The notes: generated by a model not told the origin, from the sequence alone. DNA of 64,000 nt from Calothrix sp. NIES-2098 (GCA_002368175.1 AP018172.1:3284001-3348000), one strand, 5' to 3'. Counted from the first letter of the stretch, positions 35,072 through 43,965 are shown. Translations and numbers: made by a program.

Positions 35072-35098
35072 GTCACTTCAAAAACTCCTTGGAGTGAC
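35072..35098 (+). terminator. Terminator-like hairpin 3
   Basis: GTCACTTC...GGAGTGAC with an internal loop, then ATTTTCATTT. Weaker than hairpin 2. Confidence 0.4.
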
Positions 35099-35155
35099 AT
35101 TTTCATTTAGGGCAGTTTGTGAAATTTTACTCTACTAAAAAACTTTTTCTCAGAT

Positions 35156-35350
35156 TCACTTGGATCTCCAATATTTAGAAATAAGATTCAGAATTATACT
35201 CAGCATTATTAATATATAACTACCAAAAATAGCTACACTTAAAGTTATAAATGTAGGTACGTTCAATGCTTTGACTAAAGATTCGAGCCAAATTGCTGCT
35301 GCAATACTAAAAATTAGACTAGCTATAAAAGCTATGAAGTTCCAAATCAA
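35156..35350 (-). CDS. Small two-transmembrane protein, possible
   Basis: A 64-residue frame from TTG (35350), with AGGA about 8 nt upstream. It is almost entirely two hydrophobic segments (about 4-25 and 34-56) with a basic end (SKYWRSK). Strongly hydrophobic short frames occur by chance in AT-rich DNA, but the ribosome site and positive tail are in its favour. No family is recognised. Confidence 0.4.
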   Translation of the reverse strand: MIWNFIAFIASLIFSIAAAIWLESLVKALNVPTFITLSVAIFGSYILIMLSIILNLISKYWRSK

Positions 35351-35732
35351 AGCATTTTCCTAAGGGTATTAGTTGCAAGCTTAATTTACTAATAAAAGAT
35401 AAAGTTAGATAATGACTGTAATCAGCGTTACCTAATAACTTAATGATAAATTTATTTAGATTGGTTTTAGATTTTTATCTTAGCGGGCTAACAAATTGAA
35501 CTAAAAACACCTATGAGCTATAGCATTCATAAATGAGTTATGATTAAAGAAGTTGGGTATCTGAGCCTCTCGATGTTTGCATATAGTTCTTGTTATGAAA
35601 TTTAGTTAATACTCACCTAAAACTGAAGTTCAAAGGCGGGTTGAGAAGTTACGATTGCATATCACAAATAACTTGCCAAAGATAATATCAAATGCGATCT
35701 TACAGTGGCATTAACGCCACTGTAATATTTTA
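35351..35732. other. Intergenic region
   Basis: An AT-rich stretch with no frame; no clear signal seen. Confidence 0.4.
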
Positions 35733-36662
35733 TTAAACCGATGTACGAATCACTTCACTAATGGTTTTACCAACCAATTGATTATCCCAATAGCTTCCAT
35801 GTGCTTCGCCACCCCATAACAATGGAATTAATTTTTGGTTAAAAGGACGGTTGAAGATATTACCTTGGTCGGTAATAACATCTTGTAGATCTACATAGCT
35901 GGTGCTGCTATCGAAAAGCATCTGCTTTAATCCTTCCAGCGGGTAAGCTATCGGATCGCCAGGATGAGCGAAATTCCGCCAAGGAAGTGGCTTTTGTCTT
36001 AATGTATGTAACTTTTGCAAAAAATTGCTGAGTTCGGGAGTGAGATCGTGGGTACTGACTCCGTTGATGTTGCCGCTAATATTCAGCAAACTAAACAGTG
36101 CTAATGGTGAACCCATAGTTTGGATACTAGCTATAGGAATTCCCGTCTGAGGATTGGGATCGATGCCAAAAAGAGTATTACGGAGTTGTTTGACACTTTC
36201 ACGAACGCTAGCATCCAGTATCGGATCTTCCCAGCGACGAGCGAAGAGAATGTCAAATAGAATGACAGTACCCCAACTATGGGTAATTATATGTAGGCGA
36301 TCGCTAGTATTACCACCTTTTAACGTACCCAAAGCCTTCTCTTGAAATCGTTGTACCACCTGTGTGCCAACGTGACGACTCAAGTAAAGCGCTGCATCGC
36401 CTACAAATTCAAGAATTTGTTCTGTCCGAAAATCTCTAAACCAAAAATCGTTCCACTTGGGTGATGCTTTTAACCCTGCGACTAATTCCCTTTGTGCTGC
36501 TAAGTTGAGATCTCCCCAGAAAAAGAAAATTGGCGTCACAACTCTAGACTTATCGGCGATCGAATCTCGAATGCGATTCAGCAAGATATTAGATAACCTC
36601 TCAAATTCCTTTTGGTCGTGAACTTTGACTCCATGAACAAAGAGAACGTAATCGGTAGGCAT
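35733..36662 (-). CDS. Alpha/beta hydrolase, lipase-like
   Basis: 309 residues from the ATG at 36662, preceded by AGAGG; an upstream ATG at 36734 lacks such a site. The start YVLFVHGVKVHD is the oxyanion strand. S129 lies in the elbow THSWGT (the first Gly of GxSxG is Thr). D236 (HPGDPIAYP) and H288 (GGEAHGSYW) complete a plausible triad. This resembles esterases/lipases acting on acyl chains; the substrate is unknown. It has no signal peptide, so it is cytoplasmic or peripheral. Confidence 0.75.
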   Translation of the reverse strand: MPTDYVLFVHGVKVHDQKEFERLSNILLNRIRDSIADKSRVVTPIFFFWGDLNLAAQRELVAGLKASPKWNDFWFRDFRTEQILEFVGDAALYLSRHVGTQVVQRFQEKALGTLKGGNTSDRLHIITHSWGTVILFDILFARRWEDPILDASVRESVKQLRNTLFGIDPNPQTGIPIASIQTMGSPLALFSLLNISGNINGVSTHDLTPELSNFLQKLHTLRQKPLPWRNFAHPGDPIAYPLEGLKQMLFDSSTSYVDLQDVITDQGNIFNRPFNQKLIPLLWGGEAHGSYWDNQLVGKTISEVIRTSV

Positions 36663-36734
36663 CTCAGTACCTCTGTAAATGACATCACATATAGAATCCA
36701 ATGCGTTAGCTAAATAATTCCGACGCGATCGCAA

Positions 36735-36875
36735 ATTATCACAAAATTAAAATGGTGTATCGGGCATTTGTCATTTGTCCTTTGTCAATAGCGCAAAGTC
36801 CAGAGTCAAGGGTCAATGGTTAGTTATCTCTCCCCACACTTCCCACACTCCCCACACTCCTATCCCGCGAAGCCC
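36735..36875. repeat. Low-complexity / heptamer-like intergenic repeats
   Basis: CATTTGTCATTTGTCCTTTG, GAGTCAAGGGTCAATGGTTAG and CCCCACACTTCCCACACTCC, all repeat types dispersed between cyanobacterial genes, separate the WD40 and hydrolase genes. Confidence 0.6.
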
Positions 36876-37916
36876 CTATGGTGCAATTCGCCAAACTTTA
36901 ATTGACTTGTCACCGCTACCACTAATGAGGGTTTTTCCATCTTTGCTAAAAGCTAAAGCATAAATCCCACCACCATGACCGCTTAACTTATTAACTAATT
37001 TTCCAGTTTTTAAGTTAAATAATTGAATATCGCGTCCTAAACTACCAATAGCGAAAGTATTACCATCGGGAGCGATCGCAATAGTATAAACACTACCAAG
37101 GCTTGCAGAGTAGTTTTGAGTTAATTTCCCTGTTTTCAAATCCCAAACCTTCATATTTTTGCGATCTGTTTCTTGGATTGATTCATGGCTATCGTCGTAA
37201 CCACCATGAAGCAGGGTTTTCCCATCAGGGGTGACAGCAAGAGCAACGACATTGGCTTGTGGTGGCGGAATCAAGGTTCGCAACAGTTTTCCTGTGCTGA
37301 GATTCCATAACTGAACTTTGCCATTTTCAATCCCACTAAATAGAGTTTTACTATCGGGACTAATAGTAAGAGCAGTAGAAATTTTGCCTGGGTTTAAAGT
37401 ACGAATTAATTGCCCAGTTTTAGGATTCCATAGCTTAATTGTTTTGTCATAACTGTTCGATACCAAAATTTTGCCATCTGGGCTAATCGCCAGCGATGTC
37501 ACCTGATTTTTATGTCCAGTCAAGGTGCGGATTAACTGTCCAGTCTTCACGTTCCACAGCTTAATTGTTTTATCAGCACTCGAAGAGGCTACAACCTGTC
37601 CATCGGGTGTAATAGTAACAGATTTAATCGTGTCTTTATGTCCAGTCAAAGTGCGGAGTAACTGCCCAGTTTTGGGATTCCACAATTTGATTGTATTATC
37701 ATCACCGCTACTGGCTAAAATCTGTCCATCATTGCTGAGGGCGATAGTGCGAACTGGTGCTGTATGCCCAGATAAGGTAAGGATTAGCTGATTATGTTGC
37801 TGGGTTTTGAGAGTAGGTTCAGCTGTAGCAGGAATTATATTGATAGCACTACCAAGGGTAGATAATGTCAAAGTTACTGCGGTAAAGGCTTTCCAGATAA
37901 CAGTTTGCGGTTTCAT
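36876..37916 (-). CDS. Exported WD40-repeat protein
   Basis: 346 residues. A signal peptide (WKAFTAVTLTLSTLGSAINIIPATA) is followed by about seven WD40 units, each with a pattern such as LSGHTAPVRTIALSNDGQILASSG and ending TIKLWN or SIKVWR. Units near residues 45-165 and the last are the best conserved; the middle ones (IENGKVQLWN) are diverged. Seven units form one beta-propeller, probably a periplasmic scaffold. No catalytic domain is present. Confidence 0.88.
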   Translation of the reverse strand: MKPQTVIWKAFTAVTLTLSTLGSAINIIPATAEPTLKTQQHNQLILTLSGHTAPVRTIALSNDGQILASSGDDNTIKLWNPKTGQLLRTLTGHKDTIKSVTITPDGQVVASSSADKTIKLWNVKTGQLIRTLTGHKNQVTSLAISPDGKILVSNSYDKTIKLWNPKTGQLIRTLNPGKISTALTISPDSKTLFSGIENGKVQLWNLSTGKLLRTLIPPPQANVVALAVTPDGKTLLHGGYDDSHESIQETDRKNMKVWDLKTGKLTQNYSASLGSVYTIAIAPDGNTFAIGSLGRDIQLFNLKTGKLVNKLSGHGGGIYALAFSKDGKTLISGSGDKSIKVWRIAP

Positions 37917-38095
37917 TTGAGCGAAATAAATCCGATATTATAGATAAACTTCATCAAACTGATTGCAAAAATCGGAAAAGTCAAAACTCAGTTTCTCGGC
38001 CTTTTAAGCCAATGAATTTCATTCATAAGATTGCATCTGTTACTTCATGCAATCTGACATCTAAGTATTTCTCAATTTTGAATTTTGAATTTATA

Positions 38096-39325
38096 TTATG
38101 TCGGTTTATGGTCTAAACGGGTAGCTTGCTCTAAGGCCGCTTTTTCTCTAGATCTGCGAGCATAAGGTTGTAATTGAGCGCGATCGCAACCAGTGAGGAT
38201 GCTCAAATTCTCTAAGCTAATACCTCGCATCAACATTTCTACACGCCAGGTATGTTGTGCTTGGGCAATCGCTGGTGGTTTTCCTTGGGGTGTTAACATT
38301 CCCTGAGTCCAACTTTCCCAATGATTTTGAATTTCTGACTCGGAGATTGGTTCTCCGGCTGGGTTGAGAAACATCGCGAGTTGGTTATCTTTGCGACTCT
38401 TCAACCATTTGATTAAAGGATTGTTAGTATAAGAGCCATACTGTTTGCCCAAAATCCACTGATTTACAGGTACTTGGCGAACTAATCCGGGAGTCGTAAT
38501 TTGCAAAAAGTGCCCTTGTTCGTCATAAATTTGGTGCGATCGCTGCAAGTTTACTATTTCAGTGGCGCATAAGCCAGCACCAAATAATATATATGCCAAA
38601 GCATAATCTTGCAGCCCCAATCTCCTAGCTTGTCGCAGAATTTCGTGGACTAAAGCAGCAGGTAAATCAGCTACCTCTATACTGCGATCGTTTTCTGATG
38701 AATTATTGATTGCTGATTCTGGGGAAGGTGACATCGCACCCCGTAAAAACAATTCGACTAAATTTTCGAGAAAATCATCTCTATCTTCCCAAAGTTCGTG
38801 AAATTCGCTCGTAAATTCGATGACAGCGTATCCTAACAGCATCCCATTCAGCAAACTGGCTAATTTTTCTGCCGGTAGATAGGTATTTAAATGTCCCTGC
38901 TGAATTACCGTAGCTAAATATTGGGCTACATAGCGGTTAGCTTCTGTTAAACCCCTTCCCAAAGCACGACGGTTTTCCGCAGGGTATTGATCGGCTTCTC
39001 CCACAACAGATCTCACAAACTCTGGTACGCGCTCTAGTGCAAGTAAGCTATCACTTGCATAATCTTTCAGAGCTTGGTAGACGCTACCAGGTGGGCTGGC
39101 TCGTCTAATCAAGGACTCACCTAAATTTTTGAAGGCCGCCGATTCTTCTAAAACAGCTAAAAGCAGTCCATGCTTGTTGCCAAAATGCCGAAATAGAGTG
39201 ACTTCATTGACTTCTGCCCTTTCTGCAATTTGGCGGGTTGTAGTGCCGCTGACTCCTTGAGCAGTAAATAGTTCCAGTGCTGCTTGAATCAGGCGTTGAC
39301 GAGCTGAATGGGTGGAAGATGCCAT
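38096..39325 (-). CDS. TetR regulator fused to a decayed tyrosine-recombinase-like domain
   Basis: A 409-residue two-part protein. Residues 1-200 are a TetR repressor: the helix-turn-helix at about 10-57 (TTRQIAERAEVNEVTLFRHFG) and an effector-binding domain. Residues 218-400 resemble the catalytic half of phage-type integrases: GAGLCATEIVNL where box I normally has Arg (here C253), H358-T-W-R361 as the HxxR box, LTGC where the second His stands (C380), and a Tyr at 388 (LQPYARR). Loss of the box I Arg and the second His argues against recombination, so the domain may only bind DNA. It is divergent from a delta-9 desaturase gene with two matching palindromes between, pointing to lipid-responsive control as with other TetR desaturase regulators. 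Confidence 0.85.
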   Translation of the reverse strand: MASSTHSARQRLIQAALELFTAQGVSGTTTRQIAERAEVNEVTLFRHFGNKHGLLLAVLEESAAFKNLGESLIRRASPPGSVYQALKDYASDSLLALERVPEFVRSVVGEADQYPAENRRALGRGLTEANRYVAQYLATVIQQGHLNTYLPAEKLASLLNGMLLGYAVIEFTSEFHELWEDRDDFLENLVELFLRGAMSPSPESAINNSSENDRSIEVADLPAALVHEILRQARRLGLQDYALAYILFGAGLCATEIVNLQRSHQIYDEQGHFLQITTPGLVRQVPVNQWILGKQYGSYTNNPLIKWLKSRKDNQLAMFLNPAGEPISESEIQNHWESWTQGMLTPQGKPPAIAQAQHTWRVEMLMRGISLENLSILTGCDRAQLQPYARRSREKAALEQATRLDHKPT

Positions 39326-39332
39326 AAAAGCG

Positions 39333-39351
39333 ATGCAAGTGGTACTTGCAT
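39333..39351. promoter_or_regulatory. Candidate TetR operator 1
   Basis: ATGCAAGTGGTACTTGCAT is an 8-3-8 perfect dyad, 8 bp before the tetR-fusion ATG, well placed for autorepression. Confidence 0.7.
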
Positions 39352-39380
39352 ATAAAGGGCAGAGTTGTTAGGATAACAAA

Positions 39381-39397
39381 TGTAAGTGATACTTGCT
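39381..39397. promoter_or_regulatory. Candidate TetR operator 2
   Basis: TGTAAGTGATACTTGCT repeats the core of operator 1 (AAGTGrTACTTGC), with centres 47 bp apart. It is on the desaturase side of the promoter region, 137 bp before that gene. Confidence 0.65.
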
Positions 39398-39533
39398 CTA
39401 CTTTACTGTAGCCAACTTATACAGAACGGGTAAATTCCTTGTAGGTTGTGAAGCGCAATAGCCAAATACACCCAATGCAAGAGTACATCCGGTAAAAAGC
39501 AGATCGCTTTATTATTCATCAACAGGAATTTTT

Positions 39534-40391
39534 ATGACTGCAAAATTTCTGGCGTTCGCCCCTGAGCGAGGAACGTCACTCCGCCTCAGTTGGACGAATG
39601 TAGTATTTTTCGGTACATTTCATGCTTTAGCTCTTCTCGCTCCTTGGTTTTTCTCTTGGTCAGCATTAGGTTTACTGCTGTTTTTACACTGGTTATTCGG
39701 AAGCATTGGGATTTGTTTGGGATATCACCGACTACTGAGTCATAAAAGCTTCCAAGTACCGAAGTGGTTAGAATATGCGATCGCCTTTATTGGTGCTTTA
39801 GCTCTCCAAGGCGGGCCGATTTTTTGGATTGGCGGACACCGCCAGCATCACGCCCATACTGAAGATGTCAATTTAGATCCCTACTCTGCCAAACGGGGGT
39901 TTTGGTGGAGTCATATGTTATGGATTTTCTACCCCCGTGCGGAATTTTTTGATTACGAAATTTATGCAAAATATGCACCAGATTTAGCGCGTCAACCATA
40001 TTACCGTTGGTTGGATAAGTACTTCGTGCTGTTGCAAATCCCCTTTGGTCTATTGTTATATGCCTTAGGCGGTTGGTCTTTTGTCATCTACGGAATTTTT
40101 CTGAGAGCAGTATTACTTTGGCACTCCACTTGGTTTGTGAACTCAGCCACACACAAATGGGGCTATCGTTCCTTTGATGCAACTGACGACTCACGTAATC
40201 TTTGGTGGGTATCTATTGTTACTTATGGAGAAGGATGGCACAACAACCATCATACTTATCCCCATGTCGCCAAATCAGGATTTTCTTGGTGGGAAATTGA
40301 TATTACTTGGTGGAGCATTAATGCTCTGAAAACCTTAGGTTTAGCTAAAAAAGTGATTATGCCTCCCTCTAGGAGTGCGAGTCAAGGATAA
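39534..40391 (+). CDS. desC: Delta-9 acyl-lipid fatty acid desaturase (DesC type)
   Basis: A 285-residue di-iron membrane desaturase. Three His boxes bind the metal: HRLLSH (65-70), HRQHH (102-106) and HNNHH (236-240), with four membrane segments between. It introduces the first double bond (C9) into stearoyl or palmitoyl chains of membrane lipids, using ferredoxin. AGGA precedes the ATG. The divergent TetR fusion and two operators suggest repressor control. A terminator follows. DesC is inferred from His boxes and length; a related delta-9 paralogue is possible. Confidence 0.9.
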   Translation: MTAKFLAFAPERGTSLRLSWTNVVFFGTFHALALLAPWFFSWSALGLLLFLHWLFGSIGICLGYHRLLSHKSFQVPKWLEYAIAFIGALALQGGPIFWIGGHRQHHAHTEDVNLDPYSAKRGFWWSHMLWIFYPRAEFFDYEIYAKYAPDLARQPYYRWLDKYFVLLQIPFGLLLYALGGWSFVIYGIFLRAVLLWHSTWFVNSATHKWGYRSFDATDDSRNLWWVSIVTYGEGWHNNHHTYPHVAKSGFSWWEIDITWWSINALKTLGLAKKVIMPPSRSASQG

Positions 40392-40422
40392 TTTTTTACT
40401 AGATTAGTGTGTATCTACCAAG

Positions 40423-40444
40423 CCCACAGAGTAAAATCTGTGGG
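40423..40444 (+). terminator. Terminator after the desaturase gene
   Basis: CCCACAGA (40423-40430), loop GTAAAA, TCTGTGGG (40437-40444), then TTAAATTATTT. Confidence 0.7.
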
Positions 40445-40623
40445 TTAAATTATTTCATACCATGCAAGCCATACTTGCTGCTGCAAAGCAAAGATTGTCT
40501 AAGCTAGTGCGATCGCCTTGCAAATAGTTATAATTCCCACAGCTATTGTAAAATCCTCCTCACCCTGCTTTCTGCGGTTTCAATTTGAAATGGAGATTAT
40601 CTGCTTGAGCCAACTCTTCACTC

Positions 40624-42009
40624 CTAAGAAACACATTCCGTAGCGTTGGAAATAGGGATGAGTTCTAAGCCAAAAGCTTGAGCTTTTCTCTTGAGGTTTT
40701 TAAGTATCCGGTCTTGATACTGTTGCTCGTAAGCATCAATGCCAGGGTCAGTATAGTGCTCGCCAGATGTCCAAAGGCGATAAAAAATACGTGCCAGTTT
40801 ATGAGCGGTAGCAGTAATTGCCTTGGGAGCGCCCATCCGTGATTGCATACGACGGTAATATGCACCTAAAGCAGAATGACTGCGACATAGAGTTTGTGCC
40901 GCCATGCGAAAAGCAGTCGCAGCACGACTGGCAACAGGGCGAGTTTTGGAACTTTTAACTTTACCGCCAGTAACACGACTACCAGGACATAGACCTAACC
41001 AAGAAGTAAAGTGCTTAACAGTAGGAAAGCGATTTGGATCTAAACCAACTTCAGAAAGCAGTACCAGTACAGTTAAAGCACCCAAACCATCAACAGCAGT
41101 AAAATCGACACCACTGATGCGATATAAATGTGTACGTAAATCAAACTGTGGTGCATTACCTGGTTGCTTTTTACCCCGACGCTTGGGTTTAGCTAAAGGC
41201 TTTTTTTCCACATCAACTTTATCAGTAAATGAAGCCAAACATTGCTCAATTTGGGTATCGCACTTCTGGATTTGAGCTTGATAAAACTCGTAAAGTTCTA
41301 ATTCTTGCTCAAGGATAAAAACTAATTCTGAACGATAGTCTCCAGTTAAAGAAGCAGCTATTTCTTCTAAGCTGGCTTTAATACGCCCATCCTTCAAACT
41401 TGCTAATTTCACTGGGTTTCGTTCCCCAGATACAATTTCTCTAATTATGCTCAAGCCAGTAGTGCCTGTAATATCGCTGATGACTCGATGTAATTGTATA
41501 TTCATCTGTGTTAACGCTTTTTGCATCCTTTGTACATGGATGCAGGCACTTTTAATCAGATTATCCCTTTGACGTATGTAACTGCGAAGCTTACATATTT
41601 GGTCTTCGGGACGGAATGAGCCGGATAGTAAACCGTAAGTATGTAATTGTTGTAGCCACTGACAATCTAATACATCAGTTTTCCGACCAGGTACAGTTTT
41701 AACATAGTGAGCATTGACGAGTTTAACGTCAAAACCTCGACTTTCCAAAATCTGGAATACAGGTATCCAATAAACCCCTGTCGATTCCATTGCTACGGTT
41801 TCAATTTGGCACTGCTTTAACCATTCTGCCATTGCATAGAGGTCGGCAGTAAAACAAGCAAAACTGCGTATATTGTCCTCATCTCTCCCCTTAGGCACAC
41901 TTACCCAATGCCTATCAGCACCAATATCTATTCCTGCGGCATTTGGGTTGATTTGGGATAGTAAATTCATCTCCAAATCTTGTTTTTTTGGCTTTTTGTA
42001 GTTGCTCAT
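40624..42009 (-). CDS. IS110-family transposase
   Basis: A 461-residue recombinase. The N-terminal RuvC-like DEDD set is D28 (GIDIGADRHW), E75 (AMESTGVYWIP), D112 and D115 (GRKTDVLDCQWL). The C-terminal Tnp2-type domain has the HFTSWLGLCPGSRVTGGK stretch with the catalytic-serine region (SSKTRP). The frame is intact, so the element may be active. IS110 elements have no true terminal repeats, so the exact ends cannot be set from one copy. Confidence 0.92.
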   Translation of the reverse strand: MSNYKKPKKQDLEMNLLSQINPNAAGIDIGADRHWVSVPKGRDEDNIRSFACFTADLYAMAEWLKQCQIETVAMESTGVYWIPVFQILESRGFDVKLVNAHYVKTVPGRKTDVLDCQWLQQLHTYGLLSGSFRPEDQICKLRSYIRQRDNLIKSACIHVQRMQKALTQMNIQLHRVISDITGTTGLSIIREIVSGERNPVKLASLKDGRIKASLEEIAASLTGDYRSELVFILEQELELYEFYQAQIQKCDTQIEQCLASFTDKVDVEKKPLAKPKRRGKKQPGNAPQFDLRTHLYRISGVDFTAVDGLGALTVLVLLSEVGLDPNRFPTVKHFTSWLGLCPGSRVTGGKVKSSKTRPVASRAATAFRMAAQTLCRSHSALGAYYRRMQSRMGAPKAITATAHKLARIFYRLWTSGEHYTDPGIDAYEQQYQDRILKNLKRKAQAFGLELIPISNATECVS

Positions 42010-42200
42010 GCGACAAGGGCAGCATTGATTGCATCGCTGATTTTAATTGGGTGTACCATGCCTGGGTGGGCAAGTAAATCTAATCTCCTAAACGGGATAG
42101 TAGCTTTAACTACTTCACCAATACCATTGCCAACAACACCCAGAACCACGCTTACATTCGGACGAATACTGTACCAGTGTAATAACGGCTTTGACTGTCA
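42010..42200 (-). ncRNA. Candidate bridge RNA region of the IS110 element
   Basis: IS110 elements carry a non-coding end upstream of the transposase gene from which a guide (bridge) RNA is made. About 190 bp of non-coding DNA lies upstream of this transposase before the pstB-like locus. The RNA itself, its loops and the element end were not resolved; a short plus-strand frame here is not convincing. Confidence 0.35.
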
Positions 42201-42326
42201 TGATACTTTTTTAGTGTATAAGTTATTAGTATTAAAACTCTTGTTAACTGTGTTTCTTTCATTTATTGCGGGCGTGTAATCGCGCCCCTTGGGCGCTTAC
42301 ATCTTGAAGATTAGAGAAAAATTCAA
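42201..42326. other. Junction between IS110 and pstB-like gene
   Basis: Non-coding, including GGGCG...CGCCC short inverted repeats around 42270-42295. Confidence 0.35.
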
Positions 42327-43106
42327 TTAATTCAGCCGCGGTAAAACGTAGTCGCGGGTGCGGCAATCTAAGGGATTAGTAAATATTTTATTGGTAGTAC
42401 CAAATTCAATCAAGCTGCCAATTCGATTTTCATTGTTGTGAAAAAAAGCCGTGAAATCTGATAAGCGAGTAACTTGGCGCATATTGTGACTAACAAGCAC
42501 AATTGTTAAATGAGAACGTAAACTTTGAATTAACTCCTCAATCTTCATACTAGCGATGGGATCGAGGCCAAAACAAGGTTCATCCATCAACAAGACTTTT
42601 GGCTTGACGGCTAAAGCACGAGCAATACAGAGTCTTTGTTGTTGTCCGCCAGAAAGTTCCAAAGCTGATTTGTGCAGTTTATTTTTTACTTCATCCCAGA
42701 GATTGGCATTTTTTATAGCAAATTCGATAATTTCATCTAATTCAGCTTTTGGACGCCAGCCTACAAGCTTTACCCCATAAGCAACATTATCATAAACACT
42801 CATAGGAAAAAGATTTGGCTTGGAAAATACCATGCTGATTTGGCGGCGTACCCGATTTAAATTAACACGACGCTCATAAATATTCTGATTAAAAAATTCG
42901 ACTCTACCTTCTACCTTTACTTCTCCTTCTAGCTCGCTCATCCGATTTAAAGATTTGATAAAAGTAGATTTACCACAACCACTAGGGCCAATAATTGCCG
43001 TTAATTTGTCTTGGTAAATATCTATTGATATATCTTCAAGTATCTTTTTGTTGTCGTAATAAAAACTAAAATTGCTAACTTTTATGGCTGGGACTAATTT
43101 ACTCAT
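42327..43106 (-). CDS. PstB-like ATPase with altered Q-loop and D-loop
   Basis: 259 residues from the ATG at 43106; a GTG two codons upstream is possible. It is clearly a paralogue of the PstB at 47219 (MSKLVPAIKV against MSKLIPAIQV). Walker A (GPSGCGKST), signature (LSGGQQQRLC), Walker B (LLMDEPC) and H-loop (SHNMRQ) are kept. The Q-loop reads MVFSKPNLFP, with S95 (TCC) for the invariant Gln, and the D-loop reads CFGLDP (F179, G180) instead of CSALDP. The Q-loop Gln couples the ATPase to the permease, so it may be weak, regulatory, or decaying. It is divergent from the pstS-pstC-pstA-pstB operon. Confidence 0.85.
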   Translation of the reverse strand: MSKLVPAIKVSNFSFYYDNKKILEDISIDIYQDKLTAIIGPSGCGKSTFIKSLNRMSELEGEVKVEGRVEFFNQNIYERRVNLNRVRRQISMVFSKPNLFPMSVYDNVAYGVKLVGWRPKAELDEIIEFAIKNANLWDEVKNKLHKSALELSGGQQQRLCIARALAVKPKVLLMDEPCFGLDPIASMKIEELIQSLRSHLTIVLVSHNMRQVTRLSDFTAFFHNNENRIGSLIEFGTTNKIFTNPLDCRTRDYVLPRLN

Positions 43107-43112
43107 GGTCAC

Positions 43113-43965
43113 AAATACGTGAGTTCAAACGTCAGTTCACAGAACAATCAAAATTTTTGGCGCTATGCAGTTATTTCTACTCTTTTATGCGGTTACTATT
43201 TGTAAAGTATTTGTAAAATTAAGCGTAGAAACTAAATATTCTTAACAGTAGAGTCTGCTAAAAATCATTCAATAGATACTCCGATATTTAGATTTGAACT
43301 TTTCAACAATCAAGCTATTAACAACAATTATTTTACTTGTTATTACAAGTTATCCTCCATATAACCACTAGTTAACTTTTATATTACCTGAGTGCATCAA
43401 ATTTCAGGTAGCGAACAGCTAAGTAATATGTTCGCTAGCACTTAAGACAAGCTAGATGCTTGGAGGAAATGCTGGTATAATTAGATGTTTATGGGTGCTA
43501 GAGTTGGCAGCTAAATTTGAGCGCACCCTAATTTTGGATACAAGACTAGTACCAGTAGTCGGAAGCAAGATAAACTGAATAGTACAAAAAGGCAAAAGCC
43601 GCAAGTCAAAATTCAAAATTCAGAAGCAAGCACACTTATGCTATAAGGTCTTTACCTATTGTATAGATGCTAGCTTAAATTATGCTGCACTGTACTAGTG
43701 AGTTAAAATATTGGACGTAATTTGGAAAGTCTGCTTATATTAACATCTTTAAGAAGTTTGCAAAGGGATGAAATCAAATCCTTGTACAGAAATTTATTTT
43801 TTAGCAATCTGACCTTTTCAAAGTTACAGCAAATCTAAAATTATCCTTATTTAAGATTGCAAATACAAGTTTAGTTTTGAGATTAATAAAAGAATATTTT
43901 AGATTTGATAATAATTATTTTCAAGAAGAAAAAATTATTGATAAAGTTTTGCCATAAAATTCGAT
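43113..43965. other. Divergent intergenic region between pstB-like gene and pstS-2
   Basis: AT-rich and without a frame. On the pstB-like side, 43197-43218 is a tandem 11-bp repeat (listed separately). Nothing else is recognised. Confidence 0.45.
43197..43218 (-). promoter_or_regulatory. 11-bp direct repeat, possible Pho box for the pstB-like gene
   Basis: TATTTGTAAAG and TATTTGTAAAA adjoin, with 11-bp spacing as between PhoB-type half-sites. On the minus strand they follow CTTAATTT, which fits the cyanobacterial half-site PyTTAAPyPy(T/A). Confidence 0.4.

Larger units (their letters stand above)
34519..35155. other. ORF-free region with three terminator-like hairpins
   Basis: No convincing gene is seen. 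Three separate hairpins with T-rich tails (34686-34725, 34842-34870 and 35072-35098, listed separately) all point rightwards, which could mean short untranslated transcripts. Confidence 0.45.

Noticed and set aside
41980..42279. 99-codon plus-strand frame over the IS110 non-coding end
   Set aside because: Falls in the non-coding end expected for this IS family; no ribosome site or homology seen.
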